Source: CAMBDR01 sp046597185 (GTDB lineage Bacteria > Pseudomonadota > Gammaproteobacteria > Burkholderiales > Burkholderiaceae_D). From it: 24,613 nucleotides of DNA. The stretch lies in the NCBI GenBank assembly GCA_046597185.1, contig JBKJLF010000062.1, positions 1 through 24,613 of the forward strand, written 5' to 3'. The position numbers and the translations under genes were made by a program. Of this stretch, positions 1-7,053 are shown piece by piece. Below the pieces are notes generated by a model. It ran no database searches and was not told the DNA's origin. It was given only the letters and a program-made list of their open reading frames with translations. Numbering within the stretch: the stretch's first letter is position 1; each line of letters starts with the position of its first letter.

Positions 1-919
1 CTTTGGCGGCCACTTCATCGCGCGGGGTGTAGTTCAGTGCGTCATAGGTATTGCCCCAAATGCCCAGCGGGTAGGCTTGTTTCATGGGGCGGGTGTATTC
101 GATGGAGCCAGTTTCTGCCACGCCGATGAATTTGTTTTTGAGTCTGGCAAAATAATGGTAGGGTGCCACTTGTTGGGTGAAGAGTTCGAAGTTGCCGCAA
201 CAAATGACGGAAAAGACCGCCTCCGGTTGAGATTTTAATTGCGCTTCGACGAAAGGTATGTAGTTGGTCTCATTAATCTTTGGCCATTGCTGATCAACGA
301 TTTGAATGTCAGGCCGAATCTTTTTGAGTTGCTCGACAAACGCCGCAATGGCATCATGTCCATATGAGTAATTGGGTGCAATGGTGGCGAGCCGCTTAAT
401 TTTCCAACGTGCAACAATCGCCGCTGCGGTTCGGCCTTCTGTGGTGGTATTGGCAGAAATCCGAAAGACATAGGGGTGCAGGGTTTCAGGCAAGGTCAGG
501 CGGATTGTTTTTGGCCCCAGTGCCAGAAACACTACCTTTTTCTGTTTCGCCACTTCGCTAATGGCCAAGCCTTCTGTCGAGGTAAAGCTACCCACCAAAA
601 AATCGACGTGTTCTTCTGATATCAAAGCCCGAGTGTGCCTGACCGCTTCTTCGGGATTGGCTTTCGTATCACGCACAATGATTTCGATGCGTTTTCCCAA
701 CAAACCACCATTGGCATTGAGTTCATCAGCCACCATTTTTGCCCCTTGTACCATAGGTTGGCCAAATTCACCACTGGTGCCCGATAAGCTCATAGGAAAG
801 CCAATTTTAATGCTGGCTTGAGACTGGGCGAGCGTTGGCATGGTGATGATCAAGCACCACAGGAATAAGCACGATTGCGCAAAACCGATTTCTTTCGGTC
901 CAGGTAGAAGTTGGTTCAT
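1..919 (-). CDS. Periplasmic substrate-binding protein of a branched-chain amino acid-type ABC transporter (3' end outside window)
   Basis: I translated the minus strand from the ATG at 919; the frame stays open for 306 codons to the window edge, so the C-terminus is missing. The N-terminus is a signal peptide: a hydrophobic stretch (about residues 18-32) ending in TLAQS, so the product should be exported to the periplasm. The mature part begins SIKIGFPMSLSGTSGEFGQP and continues with GAKMVADELNANGGLLGKRI, which are hallmarks of the Peripla_BP_6 (LivJ-like) family. These proteins bind amino acids, amides, urea or aromatic acids. The ligand cannot be read from the sequence. The gene is divergent from a membrane hybrid histidine kinase 83 bases away, so it may serve as a sensor subunit rather than, or as well as, a transport subunit (inference). 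The Shine-Dalgarno sequence is weak. Confidence 0.88.
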   Translation of the reverse strand, partial: MNQLLPGPKEIGFAQSCLFLWCLIITMPTLAQSQASIKIGFPMSLSGTSGEFGQPMVQGAKMVADELNANGGLLGKRIEIIVRDTKANPEEAVRHTRALISEEHVDFLVGSFTSTEGLAISEVAKQKKVVFLALGPKTIRLTLPETLHPYVFRISANTTTEGRTAAAIVARWKIKRLATIAPNYSYGHDAIAAFVEQLKKIRPDIQIVDQQWPKINETNYIPFVEAQLKSQPEAVFSVICCGNFELFTQQVAPYHYFARLKNKFIGVAETGSIEYTRPMKQAYPLGIWGNTYDALNYTPRDEVAAK

Positions 920-1002
920 TGGGCTGACTCACTGATCAATGCGACAAAATTTAAGTATATACTGCTTCAGGAGCAGCTTGATCATTAATGGGTAGCCAAT
1001 AA

Positions 1003-3633
1003 ATGGGAATACTAAAAACATGGTTGAGGCATACCAGTTTTCGTCGCCAACTGAGTATTGCCGTCATGATTGGCATTTTGAGTGCGTCATTATTCTCAGC
1101 AGTGGTCAGTTCATGGCAAGGTGGGCGGGAAATTCGTGTCCTGATCCTACAACAGGGCGAGCGGATTGCCTATAACTTGAGCCGTCAATGCGAGTTGGCT
1201 TTGCTGTACAACTCTGCCTACTATGCGGAGGATGGTGTACGTGCTTCTTTGTCCTTTTCCGACACCCAAGGTGTTGCCATTTACCATGCGGATGGCCGCC
1301 GCCTGCTATTGCGCGGCAAATTGCCACAATTTTCCATCGATAACCCCAGTAACCCCAGTAACCCCAGAACACCGACCTTTCCTGATAAAAAGCCCCACTT
1401 GGAAGTTGAAAACCAGGATGCATGGATTATCGTCGCACCGGTATTGGCTCGGGGCGTTGAGCAATCGCCATTTATTGAAACCCCGGATGAAATTTTAGGC
1501 TATGTCCGCGTGGTGCAAAGTAAAGCGCCACTCTCGCGCACGGTGTGGTATGTGTTTGGTTTGAATCTGGTGCTGGCGGTGGGGATCGCCTTGATCTTTT
1601 TATTTATTGTGCGCTATCTCACCGGGCGTATGATGGGTACTTTGCAACATTTATCCAGTGCCATGGAACAAGTTGAAAATGGCATCACAACCGTCCGCGC
1701 TGATCCCAGCCATGGGCCCAACGATATCGCCAAAATGGCGCGGGTATTTAACAATATGATTGCCGCTTTATGGGAGCGTGAGCAGCGCTTTAGGGGTTTG
1801 ACTGCGCTCTCGTCAGATTGGTATTGGGAACAAGACAGTGGTGGTTATTTCACTTATATTTCTGAGGGTTTGCAAGAGATTACCGGTATCGATCCCGCGC
1901 AATTATTAGGGCAAGCCAGTGGCCCCGCCTTGCGCCAGTTATACCGTGATGATCAATGGTTAAAATATACCCAATGCGTGATTGAAAAGCGCGCGTTTTT
2001 TGATTTGGAATGGGAGGTTTTGCATCCGGATGGTAGTCAGCGTTTTGGTTTCAGCAGTGGGGAACCGGTTTGGAATCAAAACAATGAATATCAAGGTTAT
2101 CGTTGTGTCGGGTGGGACGATACCAAGCGCAAGCAAGCAGAAAATCAAGTCTTGCAATTGAATGCCGCATTGGAACAGCGAGTGCAAGAGCGTACCCAGC
2201 AATTGAATGACGCCACCGAATTGGCCAAGGCAGCGAGTGCCGCCGCAGAAACGGCCAATCAGGCCAAGTCCACCTTTTTAGCCAATATGTCGCATGAAAT
2301 ACGCACGCCCTTGAATGCCGTCCTGGGTTATGCGCAATTATTGGCCCGCGACAGCGCGTTGCCGCCCGCACTACTTGACACCGTGACACCGATTGAAAAA
2401 GCGGGCAAGCATTTACTGACTCTGATCAATGATATTTTGGATTTGTCCAAAATCGAAGCCGGGCAAATGCGGCTGGAAGTGTCTGAATTTGATCTGGGTG
2501 TGTTATTGAATGAAGTGGAGCTGATGTTTGTTTTGCGCTGTAGCCAAAAAGGCTTGCTGTGGCGCTGCGAAAAGAATTTTGGGCCGGGTAAATTGGTGCG
2601 CACCGATCAAATCAAGTTGCGCCAGATTTTAATCAATTTATTGGGTAATGCGGTGAAGTTTTCCCGGCAAGGCGAGATTGTTTTGCGCGTGACGCAAGAG
2701 GGCGCGCGGCGCTTTGATTTTGAAGTGTGTGACAGTGGCCCGGGCATGAGCGTATCCGAACAGGCTTTGATTTTTCACCCGTTTCGGCAAACTGAAGCCG
2801 GGGCCAAGTTTGGCGGAACTGGCCTTGGACTGGCGATTTCGGCGCGCCAAACGACCATGTTGGGCGGTGAATTGGCGCTGGAGTCGGAAATGGGTACAGG
2901 CTCGCGCTTTTTCTTCAGTTTGAATCTGGATGTGACCGATGTGGAGGTGGAGGAGGCCGAGCTTGCGCCGACACAAGAGGTGCAACAAAGAATAGTAAAA
3001 AGCCTGGCACCTGGTTGCGCCTTGACATTATTGGTGACGGACGACAACCCCTCCAACCGCGATATTTTAACCCGCATGCTGGAAGGCATCGGCGCAACCG
3101 TCTACCAGGCCAGTGACGGGCAACAAGCACTGGATTGTTTTGGGCAACACAGGTTTGATTTGGTGTTGATGGACATTCAAATGCCGGTGCTGAATGGTTT
3201 GGACGCTTTGCGCCAAATGAAAATCCAATTCCCGGATGCCCACATCAAATGTGTTGCGGTGACCGCGTCGGTGTTAAAGCATGAGCAACAGCAGTTTCTT
3301 CAAGCGGGGTTTGATGAAGTCATTTCCAAGCCCTTCCTGTTCACCGCCATTTGTGATGTATTGGCCCGTTTTGCCGGTGCGCAATTTATCTATGCCGACC
3401 ATATCGAACAAGCCGAGTCGGAACAAGTGATTACCATGCCCGCAGCATGGCATAAAAAGATCAACGCGGCGCTGGATAATGGCTGGATTAGTGGCGTGGC
3501 TGCCCTGCTTGCGGAAATGGCCGAGCAAGGGCCGCCCGCAGCGGCGCAATCACAACGCTTGAATGCATTTTTAGGGCAGTTTGATCTGGATGGTTTGCGG
3601 CGTGATTTGGAAAAAGTGGTGCAAGTGGGATAA
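1003..3633 (+). CDS. Membrane-bound hybrid sensor histidine kinase/response regulator (HAMP-PAS-HisKA-HATPase-REC)
   Basis: An 876-residue two-component sensor. Visible order: TM1 about residues 17-36, a periplasmic loop of about 145 residues, TM2 about 180-204, HAMP about 205-258, PAS about 265-380 (WYWEQDSGGYFTYIS), a coiled coil, then HisKA with the phospho-acceptor His431 in SHEIRTPLNAVLGY. The ATPase domain has an N box (RQILINLLGNAVKFS, about 540), G1 (DSGPGMS, about 577) and G2 (GGTGLGLAI, about 604). The receiver domain (about 672-790) carries Asp724 in LVLMDIQMPVLNG and a conserved lysine in ISKPF. The remaining C-terminal tail of about 85 residues shows no clear Hpt domain, so the phosphorelay would need a separate partner. 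No DNA-binding response regulator lies beside it. The gene is divergent from a periplasmic binding protein, an arrangement seen in binding-protein/kinase sensor pairs such as TorT/TorS. The periplasmic loop contains three NPS-type repeats encoded by a 9-base tandem repeat. Confidence 0.95.
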   Translation: MGILKTWLRHTSFRRQLSIAVMIGILSASLFSAVVSSWQGGREIRVLILQQGERIAYNLSRQCELALLYNSAYYAEDGVRASLSFSDTQGVAIYHADGRRLLLRGKLPQFSIDNPSNPSNPRTPTFPDKKPHLEVENQDAWIIVAPVLARGVEQSPFIETPDEILGYVRVVQSKAPLSRTVWYVFGLNLVLAVGIALIFLFIVRYLTGRMMGTLQHLSSAMEQVENGITTVRADPSHGPNDIAKMARVFNNMIAALWEREQRFRGLTALSSDWYWEQDSGGYFTYISEGLQEITGIDPAQLLGQASGPALRQLYRDDQWLKYTQCVIEKRAFFDLEWEVLHPDGSQRFGFSSGEPVWNQNNEYQGYRCVGWDDTKRKQAENQVLQLNAALEQRVQERTQQLNDATELAKAASAAAETANQAKSTFLANMSHEIRTPLNAVLGYAQLLARDSALPPALLDTVTPIEKAGKHLLTLINDILDLSKIEAGQMRLEVSEFDLGVLLNEVELMFVLRCSQKGLLWRCEKNFGPGKLVRTDQIKLRQILINLLGNAVKFSRQGEIVLRVTQEGARRFDFEVCDSGPGMSVSEQALIFHPFRQTEAGAKFGGTGLGLAISARQTTMLGGELALESEMGTGSRFFFSLNLDVTDVEVEEAELAPTQEVQQRIVKSLAPGCALTLLVTDDNPSNRDILTRMLEGIGATVYQASDGQQALDCFGQHRFDLVLMDIQMPVLNGLDALRQMKIQFPDAHIKCVAVTASVLKHEQQQFLQAGFDEVISKPFLFTAICDVLARFAGAQFIYADHIEQAESEQVITMPAAWHKKINAALDNGWISGVAALLAEMAEQGPPAAAQSQRLNAFLGQFDLDGLRRDLEKVVQVG
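1342..1368 (+). repeat. 9-base tandem repeat, three copies, inside the sensor kinase gene
   Basis: The unit aaccccagt occurs twice exactly and a third time with one change (aaccccaga). It encodes NPSNPSNPR in the periplasmic loop. The 9-base period keeps the reading frame, so copy-number change would alter the loop length without breaking the protein. Confidence 0.85.
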
Positions 3634-3696
3634 TGCTGAATTGTGCCAATAAATGTGGTATTATTTGTTCTTTTCAGCCATTATTCACCGCCATCC

Positions 3697-6684
3697 ATGA
3701 AGATTCTCGAATACACCGGGATTGACACTGCCCGCGTCAAAAGCAGTTACCGTAAAGTGGTCGCCGCCATTGCAGCCGATGATTTCCGTGCGGCACAAGT
3801 CAAAAAATTATCTAATCTGGCGCATGGCAAGTTTTATCGCGCCAAGCTGGACGATACGAATCGACTTTTATTTTGCCTGTTGCGCTATGGCGACGAGTAT
3901 TACGCCTTGATGTTGGAAGTGATCTTGAATCACGATTACGACAAATCACGTTTTTTGCGCGGTGCGCACATTGACGAAAGCAAAATCCCGGATATTGAAT
4001 TGGCGGTAGCACAGCAAGAAGCACAAGTGGTGCGTTATTTGCACCCGGAATCGCCGCTGATCAACCTGCTCGACAAGCCGATTTCATTTGATGACACCCA
4101 GCAAGACGTGTACCGCCAACCCGCGCCACTGATTGTGGTGGGCAGCGCTGGCAGTGGTAAAACCGCGCTCACGTTGGAAAAGCTGAAACTGGCGGCGGGC
4201 GACGTGTTGTACGTCACGCATTCTGCCTATTTGGCACAAAGCGCACGCGAAATGTATTACAGCCAGGGTTATGAATGCGAGGGTCAGGAAGCGCAGTTTT
4301 TGTCGTATCGGGAGTTTATCGAATCGATCAAAGTGCCAGCGGGGCGAGAAGCGCACTGGCGCGATTTTGCCGCCTGGTTTGCGCGCATCAAGCAAGGCAA
4401 TGCGGCGCGTTTTAAAGAGTTGGATGCGCACCAGGTGTTTGAAGAAATTCGCGGCGTGTTGGCCGCAGGCGCTGGTGGTGTCTTAAGCCGTGCAGCGTAT
4501 GAAGAACTGGGCATCAAACAATCGATCTTTTCCGGGGCGATGCGTGAGCTGGCCTATGATATTTTTGAAAAATACCGCACTTGGCTGCAAGAGAATCAGT
4601 TTTACGATTTGAATTTGGTGGCACAAACCTGGCTGGCTGACGCCAGTTTGAGCAATGCGGGGGCGCGTTACGACTTTATTGTGATTGATGAAGTACAGGA
4701 TTTGACCAGCGTGCAGTTGGCACTGGTGTTGAAAACACTGAAAAAGCCGGGCCAATTTTTGCTATGCGGTGATTCCAATCAAATTGTTCACCCTAATTTT
4801 TTCTCCTGGAGCCAGGTGAAAAGCCTGTTTTGGCACGATGCGCAATTGGCGGAGCGCCAGCAATTGCGGGTACTGGCCAACAATTTCAGAAATGGGCTGG
4901 AAGCCACGCGCATTGCCAACCGTTTGCTCAAGATCAAGCACAGCCGGTTTGGCTCGATTGACCGCGAAAGCAATTTTCTGGTACAGGCGGTGGGGGCGGA
5001 TGCAGGGCAAGTGACGCTGATGGCGGATAAGGATGCCGCCAAGCGCGAACTGGATCAAAAAATCCGCCAATCGACCCAATTTGCGGTCTTGGTGCTGCGC
5101 GATGAAGACAAGCAAGAAGCCAGAAAGCACTTCACCACTCCGCTGCTGTTTTCCATCCACGAAGCCAAGGGGCTGGAATATGAAAACATCGTGCTGTATC
5201 GTTTTGTCTCGGGCCACCGGGCCGAGTTTGCCGAAATTGTGGAGGGCGTCAGTCAGGCGGATTTAGACAAAGAAACGCTGGACTACAAGCGCGCCAAAGA
5301 CAAGGGCGACAAATCGCTGGAAGTGTACAAGTTTTTTGTCAATGCGCTGTACGTGGCGCTCACAAGGGCGATTAAAAACCTGGTGCTGGTGGAATCCGAC
5401 ATCAGCCATCCCTTGTTTGAATTGCTGGGCGTTAAAGACGGTGTCATGCAGGTGGCGCTGCAAAAATCATCGTTGGAAGACTGGCAAAAAGAGGCGCGCA
5501 AGCTGGAGCTGCAAGGCAAGCAAGAGCAAGCCGATGCGATCCGGCGCGGCATTTTGAAGCAAGCCCCGGTGCCATGGCAGGTGCAGGATGAAAGCCGCGT
5601 CAGGGACATGCTGGTCAATGTGTTTCGCCATCAAACGGCGGGCGGCAAGCAAAAGCAGCAGTTGTACGAATATGCCTGCTGCTTTAACCACCCCTTGTTG
5701 GCAGAAAGGTTATACCAGGACGCTCGCTTTGAGCAAGCCGGGCAATTTAACAAGCAGGGGCAGATTTTTGGCCGTAGAAGCTTGAGCGCGTATGCTGCGC
5801 AAAACATCAAGGACGTGTTGCGCCAGTGTGATCAATATGGCCTGCAGCATCGTTTGCCGATGAACCAGACGCCGCTGATTGCCGCTGCCACCATGGGCAA
5901 TGTGGCGCTGGCGGAAGCGTTGCTGGAGCGCGGCGCGGATCGGGATGCGGTAGACCAGTATGGCAGCAACGCCTTGCACTGGGCGCTGCGCGAGGCGTTT
6001 CATGATGCCCGGTTTGCCAGGGGGCCGTTTGCCGCGCTGTATGAAATGCTGGCACCGGATGTGATCGACATCAATACCGGCGACAGATTGGTGCGGATAG
6101 GTCGCCACTTGTCGGAATACTTGTTGGTGCAAACTATGTGGGCCAAGTTTGGCGAGCGCTTTGTGCGGATGCAGCGCAAGAGCAATGGTGCGTTTGACAC
6201 GCAAGCCATTTTGGATGCATGGAAACACCTGCCCGCGAACGTGCTGCGCCGTTCGCGCAACACGCGCGCGCACATCTCGGCCGTGCTCTCGCGCAACGAA
6301 GTCGAGCGCGACTATGCGTACAACCGGGCCTTGTTTTTCCGGGTAGAGCAGGGCTTTTACCAATTCAACCCCAAATTGTTGGTACGACGCCGGGTGGGGC
6401 AGGCGGAAAGCTGGGTGAATGGTTTTGCGGCACAAAACCTGGCCTTGCTTAATGAATTTGCCTGGGACTACAGTACGGGCGGCACCGATAAAAATGACGA
6501 CAGTGCCATTACCGACTATATGGAACTGGCGGGATTGCCGCCTTGCAGCGCGCCCGTGATGATGGAGCGGGCGTTGGCCAAACAGGATGCGCTGAAAATA
6601 TTGGCTGATAAGGAAGAAACTGCAAGAATACTTCAAAACTTTGCGGATAAGCAGCGTCGGGTGGCGACGGCTCGTAAAAGATAA
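3697..6684 (+). CDS. UvrD-type SF1 helicase with RelE/ParE-like N-terminus and C-terminal ankyrin region
   Basis: Large soluble protein, 995 residues from the ATG at 3697. A GTG at 3643 would add 18 mostly hydrophobic residues; I prefer the ATG because the recognisable N-terminal fold begins there, but it lacks a Shine-Dalgarno, so the start is uncertain. Residue numbers here count from the GTG. The first ~110 residues (KFYRAKLDDTNRLLF, LEVILNHDYDKSRFL) resemble the RelE/ParE toxin fold. The helicase follows: Walker A GSAGSGKT (167-174), DEXX box IDEVQD (348-353), motif IV-like NNFRNGLEATRIANRLL, motif V HEAKGLEYENIVLY (from 506) and motif VI YVALTRA (570-576) with the presumed arginine finger R575. 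An ankyrin-like stretch (about 740-790, TPLIAAATMGNVALAEALLERGAD) precedes a C-terminal region I do not recognise. It should be an ATP-driven 3'-5' DNA or RNA translocase; its target is unknown. The fusion suggests a DNA-repair, defence or regulatory role (inference). No operon partner is evident. Confidence 0.88.
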   Translation: MKILEYTGIDTARVKSSYRKVVAAIAADDFRAAQVKKLSNLAHGKFYRAKLDDTNRLLFCLLRYGDEYYALMLEVILNHDYDKSRFLRGAHIDESKIPDIELAVAQQEAQVVRYLHPESPLINLLDKPISFDDTQQDVYRQPAPLIVVGSAGSGKTALTLEKLKLAAGDVLYVTHSAYLAQSAREMYYSQGYECEGQEAQFLSYREFIESIKVPAGREAHWRDFAAWFARIKQGNAARFKELDAHQVFEEIRGVLAAGAGGVLSRAAYEELGIKQSIFSGAMRELAYDIFEKYRTWLQENQFYDLNLVAQTWLADASLSNAGARYDFIVIDEVQDLTSVQLALVLKTLKKPGQFLLCGDSNQIVHPNFFSWSQVKSLFWHDAQLAERQQLRVLANNFRNGLEATRIANRLLKIKHSRFGSIDRESNFLVQAVGADAGQVTLMADKDAAKRELDQKIRQSTQFAVLVLRDEDKQEARKHFTTPLLFSIHEAKGLEYENIVLYRFVSGHRAEFAEIVEGVSQADLDKETLDYKRAKDKGDKSLEVYKFFVNALYVALTRAIKNLVLVESDISHPLFELLGVKDGVMQVALQKSSLEDWQKEARKLELQGKQEQADAIRRGILKQAPVPWQVQDESRVRDMLVNVFRHQTAGGKQKQQLYEYACCFNHPLLAERLYQDARFEQAGQFNKQGQIFGRRSLSAYAAQNIKDVLRQCDQYGLQHRLPMNQTPLIAAATMGNVALAEALLERGADRDAVDQYGSNALHWALREAFHDARFARGPFAALYEMLAPDVIDINTGDRLVRIGRHLSEYLLVQTMWAKFGERFVRMQRKSNGAFDTQAILDAWKHLPANVLRRSRNTRAHISAVLSRNEVERDYAYNRALFFRVEQGFYQFNPKLLVRRRVGQAESWVNGFAAQNLALLNEFAWDYSTGGTDKNDDSAITDYMELAGLPPCSAPVMMERALAKQDALKILADKEETARILQNFADKQRRVATARKR

Positions 6685-7049
6685 GCGGCGTGAGGAAGTT
6701 AAGGCGCGTAGCGCTGTACGGCGCGCGCATAGCCAGTGAGAGCGCCGGAAATATCCGTTGCCTTCTGCAATTGTTGCTGGCGGCGTAAAAGCGCGCATTT
6801 CTGGCGCAGAAAAGTGCAGCATCAACACCCTGGGGCGCTGCCCCAGACCCGCACTGCCGTGGGCAGCAGCTAAGGGAAAAGCGCAAAAGCAACCCCATGG
6901 CACGGCCATGCATACTTCCACGAAAAGTCAAATTCGCTGCGCCAGAAATACGCGCTTTCTGACAGCCATCCACAGAATGGGCTTGTCGTATTCGTCCATC
7001 AAAATCACCACTTGCTTCGCCACTTTAACATAAATCCGCTGCACCCTTG
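6685..7049. other. 365-base intergenic region with repeats and a gene remnant
   Basis: Lies between the converging helicase (+) and GGDEF-EAL (-) genes. It contains a GC-rich imperfect palindrome just after the helicase stop (about 6705-6728), a 22-base imperfect inverted repeat (6788-6809 and 6937-6958), a short perfect hairpin (6831-6845), and a 41-codon remnant of an AAA-ATPase-like gene on the minus strand. I see no intact gene and no hairpin followed by a T tract that would mark a clear intrinsic terminator. Confidence 0.7.
6788..6958. repeat. Imperfect 22-base inverted repeat with internal hairpin
   Basis: The left arm at 6788-6809 begins AAAGCGCGC and continues ATTTCTGGCGCAG. The reverse complement of 6937-6958 is the same apart from one base (C to T). 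Between the arms (127 bases) is a perfect 6-base-arm hairpin, TGGGGC GCT GCCCCA, at 6831-6845. The layout resembles a dispersed intergenic repeat or the ends of a small non-autonomous element. I could not test whether it recurs in the genome. Confidence 0.6.
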
Positions 7050-7053
7050 TCAT
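6928..7053 (-). pseudogene. Remnant of an AAA-ATPase-like (PF09820 type) PD-(D/E)XK-associated gene
   Basis: A 41-codon minus-strand frame contains VAKQVVILMDEYDKPIL. This matches the Walker B segment (VVILIDEYDKPI) typical of the 'predicted AAA-ATPase' family, which is normally about 500-550 residues and carries a C-terminal PD-(D/E)XK nuclease domain. Similarity begins only a few residues before this and ends right after PIL, with an early stop, so over 90 percent of the gene is missing. Its ATG overlaps the TGA stop of the GGDEF-EAL gene (ATGA at 7053-7050), which is probably chance. The family match is from memory of the motif, not a search. Confidence 0.55.

Noticed and set aside
6705..6728. 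GC-rich imperfect palindrome after the helicase stop as an intrinsic terminator
   Set aside because: The stem is interrupted and no run of T follows, so it does not meet the usual terminator pattern.
5710..6921. 403-codon open frame on the minus strand
   Set aside because: It lies antisense across the helicase gene, which has clear family motifs; the antisense product is His/Arg/Pro-rich with no family resemblance, typical of a shadow of GC-rich third positions.
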